Source of the DNA: Rhodococcus rhodnii
GTDB lineage: Bacteria > Actinomycetota > Actinomycetes > Mycobacteriales > Pseudonocardiaceae
Direction of reading: 5' to 3'
Assembly: GCA_000720375.1 (NCBI GenBank)
Contig: JOAA01000004.1
Location: 371,458-435,457, forward strand
Length of the DNA: 64,000 bases
Translations under genes and position numbers: made by a program
In this document: positions 36,622 to 45,019 of the stretch, piece by piece
Layout of the letters: each line of letters begins with the position of its first letter
Numbering within the stretch: the stretch's first letter is position 1
Notes under the pieces: generated by a model
Seen by the model: only the letters and a program-made list of their open reading frames with translations
What the model was told of the DNA's origin: nothing
Databases searched by the model: none

Positions 36622-37647
36622 ATGCCTAGACGCGGCGACACCCGGTCGCGCGTGTGGATCCCGATCATCTCCATCGCCGTCGCCCTGTTGACCGCGCTAA
36701 GCGGCTGCAGTGCGCTCAACGGCTCGTCGAACAACCCGAGCGGTGGCGGCTCGGGCACAGCCGGGCCGATCGAAAAGCCCAAACTCAAAGTCGGTCTGCT
36801 ACCTGTGGTCGACGTCGCCCCGCTGTACCAGGCGGTGGAGAAGGGCTACTTCAAAGAGCAGGGCCTCGAAGTGGAGCCGATCGTGCTGGCCAGCGGCCCG
36901 AAAGCGGTGGAGAGCGTGATCTCCGGCGAGATCGACATCGCCTTCACCAGCTACCCCGGCGCGTTCGTCGCGCAGTCCAAGGGCGTGGCGAACCTGAAGA
37001 TCGTCGCCGACGCGTACGCGGCGAGACCAGGTCACCTCGCGCTGGTCGCGACTCCGAACTCGACCATCAAGAAGCCAGAGGACGTCGCCAAGAAGAAGAT
37101 CGCGGTGACCAGCAAGGGCTCCATCTCTGACCTGGGCGTTATGTCGGTGCTGTCCGCGCAGAACATCGCGGTCGACGGGATCCAGTGGATCCCGATGACG
37201 TTCCCGGACATGGGCCCGGCGATGAAGGCGGGCAACATCGACGGCGCGGTGGTCGCCGAGCCGTGGATGACCAGGACCGCCAAGGAGTACGGCGCGATGT
37301 CCATCGTCGACGTCTCCTCCGGTCCGACGGCGGACATCTCGATGTCCGGCTGGGCCGCGCTGGACAAGCTGACCAGCGCGAACCCCAACACGTTCGCCGC
37401 CTTCCAGCGTGGGCTGGCCAAGGGCGTCTCCGACGTCAAGCGGGACCGGACCGTCCTCGAGCCGATCTTGATCACGCATGTCAAGATCGACCAGGCGACC
37501 GCGCCGCTGGTCACGATCGCGGACTATCCGGAGCGGGCCGACGCGATCCGGCTGCAGCGGGTCGCCGACCTGATGCTGGAGTTCAAGGTGATCGGCGAGC
37601 GTCTGGACGTCAGCAAGATGCTGCTGGAGCCGACGACCGCGAACTGA
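36622..37647 (+). CDS. ABC transporter substrate-binding lipoprotein 2 (NMT1/SsuA-type)
   Basis: A 341-residue lipoprotein. A signal peptide with lipobox LTALSGC (Cys about 32) is followed by a Gly/Ser-rich linker and the binding fold (LKVGLLPVVDVAPLYQAVEK, GYFKEQGLEVE, SGEIDIAFTSYPG, GNIDGAVVAEPWM). It is homologous to proteins 1 and 3 of this locus but clearly diverged, so the three may bind related but different ligands. GAGGAGAGGCA precedes the ATG. A hairpin follows the gene, so it can be made in excess over the permeases. Confidence 0.85.
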   Translation: MPRRGDTRSRVWIPIISIAVALLTALSGCSALNGSSNNPSGGGSGTAGPIEKPKLKVGLLPVVDVAPLYQAVEKGYFKEQGLEVEPIVLASGPKAVESVISGEIDIAFTSYPGAFVAQSKGVANLKIVADAYAARPGHLALVATPNSTIKKPEDVAKKKIAVTSKGSISDLGVMSVLSAQNIAVDGIQWIPMTFPDMGPAMKAGNIDGAVVAEPWMTRTAKEYGAMSIVDVSSGPTADISMSGWAALDKLTSANPNTFAAFQRGLAKGVSDVKRDRTVLEPILITHVKIDQATAPLVTIADYPERADAIRLQRVADLMLEFKVIGERLDVSKMLLEPTTAN

Positions 37648-37666
37648 TGCGCAGCAGAAGTCTGTC

Positions 37667-37695
37667 AAGCCCGGGGGTCACACATCCCCGGGCTT
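37667..37695 (+). terminator. Terminator after binding protein 2
   Basis: AAGCCCGGGG (37667-37676) and CCCCGGGCTT (37686-37695) give a perfect 10-bp stem, followed by CTTCTGTTC. It separates the binding-protein gene from the permease genes. Confidence 0.75.
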
Positions 37696-37830
37696 CTTCT
37701 GTTCATCGGCAGCATGATGGCTCGCACGCAGTAACGGGGTCCGACTGGACGGAGCAACCCGCTGCTCCTGGGCGGCTAGGCCGAACGGCCGGATTTCCAT
37801 CCCGTCATGGGTTCACGGAACGTGAGCAAT

Positions 37831-37860
37831 TTGTCGAAAACCGCCGCCAGTCTTTAGAGT
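37831..37860 (+). promoter_or_regulatory. Promoter of the permease 2a-2b-ATPase operon
   Basis: TTGTCG (37831-37836), 18 bp, TAGAGT (37855-37860). It has the same spacing as the other two promoters of the locus. The transcript would have a leader of about 115 nt. Confidence 0.5.
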
Positions 37861-37981
37861 GACCCCCTGGCATCGCCGGGTGACCCGCCTTCCAACCGCT
37901 CATGGAGTTCGGTGTGTTCATCTCCGCAGCGTCGCCGCTCGACGCCGCACCACCTTTGATCCTGTCTGTCGGTGAACCGGG

Positions 37982-38779
37982 GTGATCCGGTTCCTCCGCG
38001 GCCTGGTGGGGATCGTGATCATCCTCGCCGGATGGCAGCTCGGCTCGTTCACCGGGCTGTTCCCCCAGGACTACATCCCGCCGCCGACCACGGTCATCCC
38101 CCGGATGTTCGAGCTGTTCGGGCCGGCCTTCAACGTGAACGACACGAGTTCGACCAGCAGCCACTTCGTCGACGACCTGATCGCGACCATGCTGACCTGG
38201 TTGCTCGCCCTGCTGATCGCCATCGGGATCGCCGTCCCGCTCGGGCTGATCCTCGGCAGCATCCCGTCGGTGCGGGTGGCCACCAGGGTGATCATCGAGT
38301 TCCTCCGGCCGATCCCGTCGGTCGCGATCATCCCGCTGATCATCGTGATGCTCGGCTCCGGCGTGGAAACCAAGATCACACTCGCGGTGTACGCCGCGGT
38401 CTGGCCGATCCTGTTCAACACGATCTACGCGCTGGACGAGATCGACCCGCTGCTGCTGGACACCGCGCGGTCGTTCGGCCTTGGCAAGGCGCGGACCATG
38501 TTCACCGTCGGCCTGCCGCACGCGGCGCCGTTCATCTTCACCGGCGTCCGGCTGGCCAGCGCGGTCATCCTGATCGTGGTGATCAGCGTCGAGTACCTGG
38601 CAGGCGGCGTGATCGGGATCGGGAAGTTCACACTGGACTGGGCCAGCGGGTCCGGCAGACAGGACGTGATCCTCGCCGTGACGATCCTTGCCGGTGTGAT
38701 CGGTTACCTGCTCGACGGCGGATTCCTGAAACTGCAACGGGTGCTGTTCAAGTGGAACACCGTGGAGGCGGGCAAATGA
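37982..38779 (+). CDS. ABC transporter permease 2a (SsuC/TauC-type)
   Basis: A 265-residue permease with a GTG start. About six helices; the coupling loop is IDPLLLDTARSFGLGKARTM. It is the paralog of permease 1a but has a longer extracytoplasmic segment after helix 1 (ELFGPAFNVNDTSSTSSHFV). Its TGA overlaps the ATG of 2b by four bases (ATGA). Confidence 0.85.
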   Translation: MIRFLRGLVGIVIILAGWQLGSFTGLFPQDYIPPPTTVIPRMFELFGPAFNVNDTSSTSSHFVDDLIATMLTWLLALLIAIGIAVPLGLILGSIPSVRVATRVIIEFLRPIPSVAIIPLIIVMLGSGVETKITLAVYAAVWPILFNTIYALDEIDPLLLDTARSFGLGKARTMFTVGLPHAAPFIFTGVRLASAVILIVVISVEYLAGGVIGIGKFTLDWASGSGRQDVILAVTILAGVIGYLLDGGFLKLQRVLFKWNTVEAGK

Positions 38780-39588
38780 CGCAGCTACGGGGTTTCGCGC
38801 AGCGCTGGGTGGTGTTCGTCGGCGTTCTGGTGGTCTGGCAGCTGCTGACCATGGCCAGCGGGTCGAAGTTCTTCCCCACCCCGGTTGCGATCGTCGAAGC
38901 GGGCGTCGACCTGTGGTTCGGTGGGCCCGCGTCCCAGCTTTTCTTGCACGACAACGTGTTCACGCACATCCTGCCCAGCCTCGGCAGGCTGCTGACCGGC
39001 TGGCTCGGCGCCGCTGTCGTCGGGATCACGCTGGGCATCGCGCTCGGCCGGTCCAAGCACGGCGTCGACTACTTCGGCCCGCTGTTCGCGTTCCTGCGGT
39101 CCATCCCGCCGGTGCTGCTGCTGCCGTTCTTCATGGTGATCTTCGGGATCGAGTCGCCGCAGAAGATCGCGCTGATCGCGTTCGGCGCGCTCTGGCCGAT
39201 CCTGCTCAACTCGGTGGACGGCGCCCGCTCGGTCGACGCGGTGAAGACCGACACCGCGCGATCGTTCCGGATACCGCGCGGTCAATGGATCTTCATGGTC
39301 GTGCTGCCCGCCGCGTTGCCGAAGATCTTCGCCGGACTACGGGTCTCGCTGTCGTTGTCCTTGGTGCTGATGGTGATCTCCGAGCTGGTCGGCGCGGCCA
39401 CCGGCATGGGCACCCAGCTCGTCGACGCGCAGCGGCAGTACGAGTACACCGACATGTGGGCGATCATCCTGCTGCTCGGCGTGCTCGGTTACGCACTGAA
39501 CAGCTTGTTACTCGCGGTGGAGCGGCGCGTGCTCTCCTGGCAACCCACCCGAAACGTGCAAACGAGTACCGTTAAGGCCGGAGGCTGA
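38776..39588 (+). CDS. ABC transporter permease 2b (SsuC/TauC-type)
   Basis: A 270-residue permease, paralog of 1b. The coupling loop is VDAVKTDTARSFRIPRGQWI. The stop lies 6 bp before the ATPase ATG, so 2a, 2b and the ATPase form one operon. The pair 2a/2b would form the membrane channel for binding protein 2 and perhaps 3. Confidence 0.85.
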   Translation: MTQLRGFAQRWVVFVGVLVVWQLLTMASGSKFFPTPVAIVEAGVDLWFGGPASQLFLHDNVFTHILPSLGRLLTGWLGAAVVGITLGIALGRSKHGVDYFGPLFAFLRSIPPVLLLPFFMVIFGIESPQKIALIAFGALWPILLNSVDGARSVDAVKTDTARSFRIPRGQWIFMVVLPAALPKIFAGLRVSLSLSLVLMVISELVGAATGMGTQLVDAQRQYEYTDMWAIILLLGVLGYALNSLLLAVERRVLSWQPTRNVQTSTVKAGG

Positions 39589-39594
39589 ACTTTT

Positions 39595-40476
39595 ATGACG
39601 CCAATGCTGGAAGTTGCCGGTCTTCGGCACACGTACGGCTCCGGGCCGACCGCGCACACCGCGGTGCAGAACCTCACCTTCGAAGTGGCCACTGGCGAGC
39701 TCGCGTGCATCGTGGGCCCGTCGGGCTGTGGCAAGTCGACGCTGCTGCGCTGCATCGCCGGGCTGATCAAGCCCTCCGCGGGCACGGTGTCGTTGCACGG
39801 CGACAAGATCGACCGCACGCCAGAGGACCTGGCCGTGGTCTTCCAGGACTACAGCCGTTCGCTGTTCCCGTGGCTCTCGGTGCGCGGCAATGTCGAGTTC
39901 CCGCTGCGTTCGCGCGGTGTCTCGCGAGCCGACCGCCGCAAGCGTGCCATGGAAGCGTTGGAGTGGGTCGGCCTGTCCGGTGCGGGTGCGAAGTACCCGT
40001 GGCAGCTGTCGGGCGGCATGCAGCAGCGCGTATCGATCGCGCGTGCGCTGGCGTGCCAGCCGTCGTTGCTGCTGATGGACGAGCCGTTCGCATCGGTCGA
40101 CGCGCAGACCAGGTTCGAACTGGAGGACCTGCTGCTGCGCGTGCGGCACGAGCACGAGAGCACGGTTCTGCTTGTCACACACGACATCGACGAGAGCGTG
40201 TACCTCGGTGACCGCGTGCTGGTGCTGTCCAAGTCGCCCGCGTCGATCGTGGCTGACCTGACGGTGGATCTGCCAGCCAAGCGCGATCAGATCACCACCC
40301 GTGAGTCGAAGAACTTCGTCGCACTGCGCAGTGAGGTCGCCCGGCTGCTGCACAACCAGCCGGCCGCCGAGCCGGAGCCGGTCAAGCGGCCGACACCGTC
40401 GTCGGCCGAGGACCAGGCCGCCGCGCAGCGCTTCCTCGAGGCCGAGCGCGAGCAGGCCAGACAGACCAGCCACTAG
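39595..40476 (+). CDS. ABC transporter ATPase (SsuB/TauB/NrtD-type)
   Basis: A 293-residue cytoplasmic ATPase, the only one in this locus. Walker A is GPSGCGKST (about residue 42), the Q-loop VFQDYSRSLFPW, the signature LSGGMQQRVSIARAL, Walker B LLLMDEPFASVD, and the switch His is in VTHDIDES. The tail after residue 255 is disordered and charged (EPEPVKRPTPSSAEDQ). GGAGGCTGAACTTTT precedes the ATG. It probably powers both permease pairs. Confidence 0.9.
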   Translation: MTPMLEVAGLRHTYGSGPTAHTAVQNLTFEVATGELACIVGPSGCGKSTLLRCIAGLIKPSAGTVSLHGDKIDRTPEDLAVVFQDYSRSLFPWLSVRGNVEFPLRSRGVSRADRRKRAMEALEWVGLSGAGAKYPWQLSGGMQQRVSIARALACQPSLLLMDEPFASVDAQTRFELEDLLLRVRHEHESTVLLVTHDIDESVYLGDRVLVLSKSPASIVADLTVDLPAKRDQITTRESKNFVALRSEVARLLHNQPAAEPEPVKRPTPSSAEDQAAAQRFLEAEREQARQTSH

Positions 40477-40491
40477 TCACATCGGGTTCGG

Positions 40492-40524
40492 CGATCGGCA
40501 CGCGCGGCAGGCGCGTGCCGATCG
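40492..40524 (+). terminator. Terminator after the ATPase gene
   Basis: CGATCGGCACGCGC (40492-40505) and GCGCGTGCCGATCG (40511-40524) form a perfect 14-bp stem with a 5-base loop, 15 bp after the stop. Confidence 0.75.
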
Positions 40525-41000
40525 TCCATAAAGGACTGTCTGATCGTTTTGGCGGTGCTCGACTGAACCGATCGGCCGCAATACACGTGATGTTTGAATG
40601 CGAGCGCGCCAGGACGAGAACGAGGTCGTATGGGCTCAATGCTCCATTTGACGCACGGCTCTAGGAAAATCGCCGCGTCCCATGTCACCGGGAATGGCCC
40701 CTCATGGAGCAATGATCATATTTATTGACCGCACAGCCCCGTCGGGTGTCTGCAGATTCCTGCAAGCCGCGGGGCATAAGCGCAGGTCCTGGGGCCAATC
40801 ACAGGAAATGGCACCGCAGTGGTGCCAGGGTTGCCGATGATCGCCGACTAGCGAGATCATCTGCTGTGAATGCTTGGCCCGATGGTGTATAAAACACCGC
40901 ACAGAAACACGTTAGGTGACTGATCGTGTACGGGGCAGTGTCAGATCGTGTCACTCGTGTCTCATCTGTTCCAGATCCTCACTCTCAGATAAGGCATCGC
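40525..41000. other. Long A/T-richer intergenic leader before binding protein 3
   Basis: About 475 bp without a convincing gene and visibly lower in G+C than its surroundings (for example ATGATCATATTTATTGACC near 40712). It contains GCCCCG ... CGGGGC (40735-40774) enclosing CTGCAG ... CTGCA, a possible structured RNA, and GGTGT-ATAAA-ACACC at 40882-40896 near the gene. A promoter for the third binding protein must lie here, but it does not share the TTGT-18-TA pattern. A short minus-strand frame (40702-40902) looks spurious. Confidence 0.4.
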
Positions 41001-42029
41001 ATGCTTGGAAGAGGCAGTAGGTCTGTTCATACGCGCCGCGCCGCGATCAGCGTCCTGGGGACCGCGAGCCTGCTCGCGGCGCTGAGCGGCTGCGGACTTC
41101 TCGGTGGATCGAGCAATGACGGTGGCAGCGGTGGCGGCGGCAACGGTCAGCTCGAACGGACCCAGATCACCGTCGGCGCCATGCCGATCATCGACTCGGC
41201 GCCGGTCCACATCGCGGCGCAGAAGGGCTTCTTCAAAGAACAGGGGCTCGACGTCAAGCTGGAGACGGTCACCGGTGCGGCGACCGCGATCCCGAAGCTG
41301 ATCTCCGGCGACCTGCAATTCACTTACGGCGCTTACGTTCCGGTGTTCCAGGCGCAGGCGAAGGGAACCGCGGAGTTCAAGTTCGTCGCCGACAGCTACC
41401 AGACGGCGGAGAACATCTTCGTGATCATGGTGGCCCGTGACTCGACCATCAAGACCCCGAAGGATCTTGAAGGCAAAAAGATCGCGACCAACACGAAGAA
41501 CAGCATCACGGACCTGCTGGCCAAGTCCGCGATGGAGACCGCGGGCGTGAACCACTCGACGGTGACCTGGCTCGAGTTCCCCTTCCCGGACATGCAGGCC
41601 AAGCTGGACGCCAAGCAGATCGACGCGGCGGTGATCCTGGAGCCGTACGTCACGCAGGCGGCGCGCGCGATCGGAGCGGTGCCGATCCTGGACACCTCCC
41701 AGGGCCCGACCTCGAACTTCCCGATCTCCGGCTACACCGGAATGTCCAAGTTCGTAGCGGAGAACCCGAAGACGACCGAGGCATTCCGCCGCGCACTGGT
41801 GAAGGCCAGCGAGGTGGCCCGGGACCGCACAGTGGTGGAAGACGCGGTGGTCCAGTACGCGAGGCTGGAGAAGCAGGTGGCCCAACTCGTGCGCATCGGT
41901 ACATTCCCGACCAGTGTGGACCGCACCCGCCTGCAGCGAACCGTGGACCTGATGAAGCAGTACAGCATGTTGGCGCCGAACGCGAACATCAACATCGACT
42001 CGATGATCTTCACGCCACCGGCCGGCTGA
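41001..42029 (+). CDS. ABC transporter substrate-binding lipoprotein 3 (NMT1/SsuA-type)
   Basis: A 342-residue lipoprotein. The signal peptide ends LLAALSGCGLLGG (lipidated Cys about 32). A Gly-rich linker and the binding fold follow (ITVGAMPIIDSAPVHIAAQK, GFFKEQGLDVK, SGDLQFTYGAYVP, QIDAAVILEPYV). I use the ATG at 41001; a GTG at 40926 would add 25 residues before the signal peptide. No permease gene follows, so it must use the channel(s) encoded upstream. It has its own long leader and its own terminator. Confidence 0.85.
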   Translation: MLGRGSRSVHTRRAAISVLGTASLLAALSGCGLLGGSSNDGGSGGGGNGQLERTQITVGAMPIIDSAPVHIAAQKGFFKEQGLDVKLETVTGAATAIPKLISGDLQFTYGAYVPVFQAQAKGTAEFKFVADSYQTAENIFVIMVARDSTIKTPKDLEGKKIATNTKNSITDLLAKSAMETAGVNHSTVTWLEFPFPDMQAKLDAKQIDAAVILEPYVTQAARAIGAVPILDTSQGPTSNFPISGYTGMSKFVAENPKTTEAFRRALVKASEVARDRTVVEDAVVQYARLEKQVAQLVRIGTFPTSVDRTRLQRTVDLMKQYSMLAPNANINIDSMIFTPPAG

Positions 42030-42036
42030 GACACGT

Positions 42037-42073
42037 GACCGGCGGTTTGTCCAGATAGGACAGACCGCCGGTC
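42037..42073 (+). terminator. Terminator after binding protein 3
   Basis: GACCGGCGGTTTGTCC (42037-42052) and GGACAGACCGCCGGTC (42058-42073) pair over 16 bp with one G-T wobble and a 5-base loop. Confidence 0.8.
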
Positions 42074-42189
42074 AGGTCATTGGGTCGGGGTGGCCGCACA
42101 GGCTGCCGAGCCGCGCTCGACCCATCGCCCGGCCCCCGCTCTGGTACGACTTCCTGATCGGGAACGTGGTTGAGGACAGCGTGTTTGTC

Positions 42190-42520
42190 ACGCCGCCCAT
42201 GAGCGCCGAGCGGAGCACCGCTGACCCCGAAACGGCCGGACAGCCACCGAATCGCTCGTCAAAGCACCGGCCGACGCGCTGGCGCTGCGCAAGGCAGCGT
42301 CGTCCTTGTCCGGCCGCGTGGGCGGCCTGACAAAGCGGCCACCAGCCCTGAAGCCGGACAAGCCACCACCGACTGCCAAAGCACCCCGCCATCCCAAGAG
42401 CCGCCCGACAGGTCTCCCCTCGGCGCAGGGCAACCGGCAAGGCACCACCGACCGATAAAGCACCGGGGCCCCTGAGAGATCAGACAGGCCACCGCCAGGT
42501 CGGGCGGTCACCGTTGGCCC
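42190..42520. repeat. Degenerate short repeats in an intergenic region
   Basis: The stretch repeats the theme (A/G)(C/A)AAGCACCGG or CAGGCCACCGCC about ten times with irregular spacing, for example CAAAGCACCGGCC, CAAGGCACCACC, TAAAGCACCGGGG, CAAGCCACCACC. No open frame there looks like protein. It may be decayed repeat DNA. Confidence 0.4.
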
Positions 42521-42567
42521 GTGGGTGGCTGGGCAAGGCACCGGCCAAGGGTTGCCCGGCCACCCAC
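42521..42567 (-). terminator. Terminator of the DUF4253 gene
   Basis: GTGGGTGGCTGGGCAA (42521-42536) and TTGCCCGGCCACCCAC (42552-42567) pair over 16 bp with one wobble. It lies 8 bp beyond the stop of the minus-strand gene. Confidence 0.7.
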
Positions 42568-42575
42568 GAGGCTTG

Positions 42576-43145
42576 TCAGCGCCAGCGGAAGTGCCAGCGG
42601 CGCAAGCGGATCAGGCCGCGGGACAGCTGCGGCAGTGTGCCGGGGATGCGGGGGCAGAACGACCGGTGTTCGTTGGCGATCACCAGGGCGCGGTGCAGTT
42701 CGGTCGGCGGGGCCGACACCGACAGCATCATCTCGCGTGCGCCGAGCATCACCAGGGTCGCGCCGAAGCGGTCCTCCCAGCTGCGCAGGATCGCCGAAAT
42801 CCCTGGCCTGCCAAGGCGTGCCGGTACGTCGGCCGGGCGGCTCGCCTCCACTAAACCGAGACGGTAGGCGGGGCGCTTGTTCGCGAGCATCACCGCGCCG
42901 GTGATGCCTGCTTCGGCCTGCGGGTCGTGCCGGTCCACCGCGCGACGGGCCGACTCGGGCACGAAGTTGACCTCGGGCGGGATGCCGAGGCCGCCCGCTG
43001 GCACGAGCACCGGCCACAACCGGGTTCGCGAGTACTCCGCGACCCGGTCGAGGTACGCGTGCGGGTCGGTCAGCACCGCGTCGGTCAACCAGATCTCACC
43101 GTGCCAGCTGCCCAGCGCTGCCGGTGCGATCGTCATAGCCGTCAT
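42576..43145 (-). CDS. DUF4253-family protein
   Basis: A 189-residue soluble protein beginning MTAMTIAPAALGSWHG. GAGGGG six bases upstream supports the ATG at 43145; the open frame upstream is antisense to other coding sequence. WPVLVPAGG, HDPQAEAGITGAVMLANKRP and LPQLSRGLIRLRRWHFRWR match the DUF4253 pattern. The function is unknown. It lies 65 bp downstream of the XPB helicase gene on the same strand. Confidence 0.7.
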   Translation of the reverse strand: MTAMTIAPAALGSWHGEIWLTDAVLTDPHAYLDRVAEYSRTRLWPVLVPAGGLGIPPEVNFVPESARRAVDRHDPQAEAGITGAVMLANKRPAYRLGLVEASRPADVPARLGRPGISAILRSWEDRFGATLVMLGAREMMLSVSAPPTELHRALVIANEHRSFCPRIPGTLPQLSRGLIRLRRWHFRWR

Positions 43146-43210
43146 AGCGAACCCCTCGCCTCGAACGTGTGTTCGAATATAACCGTAGCGGAGGGGTCCG
43201 ACAATCTGGT

Positions 43211-44872
43211 TCAGCCGATCTCTGGCACCGGGGGTCCTAGCAGGTCGTCGGCGTCCACGATGGTGTACGCGTAGCCCTGCTCGGCCAGGAAACGCTGCCG
43301 GTGAGCCGCGTATTCGGTGTCCAGGGTGTCGCGGGAGACCACCGAGTAGAAGTGCGCTTGGCGCCCGTCGGCCTTCGGCCGCAGCAGCCTGCCGAGGCGC
43401 TGCGCCTCTTCCTGGCGCGACCCGAACGTGCCGGACACCTGCACCGCCACCGAGGCCTCGGGCAGGTCGATGGAGAAGTTCGCGACCTTCGAGACCACCA
43501 GGGTCGGCAGCTCGCCGTTGCGGAACGCGTCGAACAAGGCCTCGCGTTCCTTGTTCTTCGTCGAGCCCTGGACGATCGGCGCGTTCAGCTCCGCGCCCAG
43601 TTCGTCCAGCTGGTCCAGGTACGCGCCGATCACCAACGCGGGCTCGCCCGGGTGCTTTTCCAGGATGCTGCGGACCACCGGCAGCTTCGTCCGTGCCGTC
43701 GAGCAGATCTTGTAGCGCTCCTCCGGCTCGGCCGTCGCGTACTTCAGCCGCTCCGCATCGGTCAGCGTCACGCGCACCTCGGTGCACTCAGCCGGAGCGA
43801 TCCAGCCCTGCGCCTCGATGTCACGCCAGGGCACGTCGTAACGCTTCGGGCCGATCAGCGAGAACACGTCGCCTTCCCGGCCGTCCTCGCGCACCAGGGT
43901 CGCGGTGAGCCCGAGGCGGCGGCGGGACTGCAGGTCCGCGGTCATCCGGAAGACCGGCGCGGGCAGCAGGTGGACCTCGTCGTACACGATCAGGCCCCAG
44001 TCACGGGAGTCGAACAGCTCCAGGTGCCGGTACTCGCCCTTGGTCTTGCGCGTGATCACCTGGTACGTCGCGATGGTGACCGGGCGGATTTCCTTGCGCT
44101 CACCCGAATACTCGCCGATCTCCTCCTCGGTCAGCGACGTACGCGCGATGAGTTCACGCTTCCACTGCCGCCCGGCGACCGTGTTCGTCACCAGGATCAG
44201 CGTCGTCGCCTGCGCCTCGGCCATCGCGGCCGCGCCGACGAGGGTTTTGCCTGCGCCACAAGGCAATACGACAACGCCCGAGCCGCCCGCCCAGAACGTC
44301 TGCGCCGCGGTGCGCTGGTAGTCACGCAGTTGCCAGCCGTTCTCATCGAGGGCGATCGGGTGGGCTTCACCGTCGACATAACCCGCCAGGTCCTCGGCCG
44401 GCCAGCCGACCTTGAGCAGGACCTGCTTGAGCCGTCCACGCTCGCTCGGGTGTACGACGACCGTGTCGTCGTCGATCCGCGCGCCGAGCATCGGCGAGAC
44501 CTTCTTGTTCCGCAGCACCTCTTCCAGCACCGCGCGGTCGAGGGCGTTCATCACCAGACCGTGTGCCGGGTTGTGCAGCAGCTGCAGCCTGCCGAACCGG
44601 CTCATCGTGTCCACGACGTCGATCAGCAACGGCTGCGGCACGGGATAGCGCGAATACCGCGACAGGGCGTCGACGACCTGTTCGGCGTCGTGCCCGGCGG
44701 CGCGGGCGTTCCACAGCGCCAGCGGCGTCACCCGATAGGTGTGCACGTGCTCGGGGGCGCGTTCCAGCTCGGCGAACGGCGCGATGGCCATCCGAGCCTC
44801 GTCGGACAGTGGATGATCGACTTCGAGCAGCAGCGTCTTGTCGGACTGCACGATCAGTGGGCCGTCGGTCAC
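43211..44872 (-). CDS. XPB/ERCC3-type DNA helicase
   Basis: A 553-residue SF2 helicase, very close to mycobacterial XPB (Rv0861c). The N-terminal damage-recognition-like domain starts VTDGPLIVQSDKTLLLEVDH. Motif I is PCGAGKT (about residue 203), motif Ia LVTNTVAGRQWK, motif II DEVH, motif III GLTATLVRED, and motif VI QEEAQRLGRLLRP. It unwinds DNA 3' to 5' and may act in repair. I chose the GTG at 44872 because relatives begin at this TDGPLIVQSDK; GAGGAG lies 12 bases upstream. Confidence 0.9.
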   Translation of the reverse strand: MTDGPLIVQSDKTLLLEVDHPLSDEARMAIAPFAELERAPEHVHTYRVTPLALWNARAAGHDAEQVVDALSRYSRYPVPQPLLIDVVDTMSRFGRLQLLHNPAHGLVMNALDRAVLEEVLRNKKVSPMLGARIDDDTVVVHPSERGRLKQVLLKVGWPAEDLAGYVDGEAHPIALDENGWQLRDYQRTAAQTFWAGGSGVVVLPCGAGKTLVGAAAMAEAQATTLILVTNTVAGRQWKRELIARTSLTEEEIGEYSGERKEIRPVTIATYQVITRKTKGEYRHLELFDSRDWGLIVYDEVHLLPAPVFRMTADLQSRRRLGLTATLVREDGREGDVFSLIGPKRYDVPWRDIEAQGWIAPAECTEVRVTLTDAERLKYATAEPEERYKICSTARTKLPVVRSILEKHPGEPALVIGAYLDQLDELGAELNAPIVQGSTKNKEREALFDAFRNGELPTLVVSKVANFSIDLPEASVAVQVSGTFGSRQEEAQRLGRLLRPKADGRQAHFYSVVSRDTLDTEYAAHRQRFLAEQGYAYTIVDADDLLGPPVPEIG

Positions 44873-45019
44873 TGTGTTGTACAACTCCTCAGCCAGCGGG
44901 ACCTCCCCAGTGTGCCAACACCGCGAGCACCGGCAAAAATCCCTGCCATTCCGCCCTGATGACGGCCGTCGGGCGGGTAGCGTGACCCCGGTCTTGGACC
45001 GATTCAAGCTGGGGACCCG

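Noticed and set aside
40702..40902. Small minus-strand ORF in the SBP3 leader
   Set aside because: Composition is unlike coding DNA of this genome and there is no ribosome-binding site.
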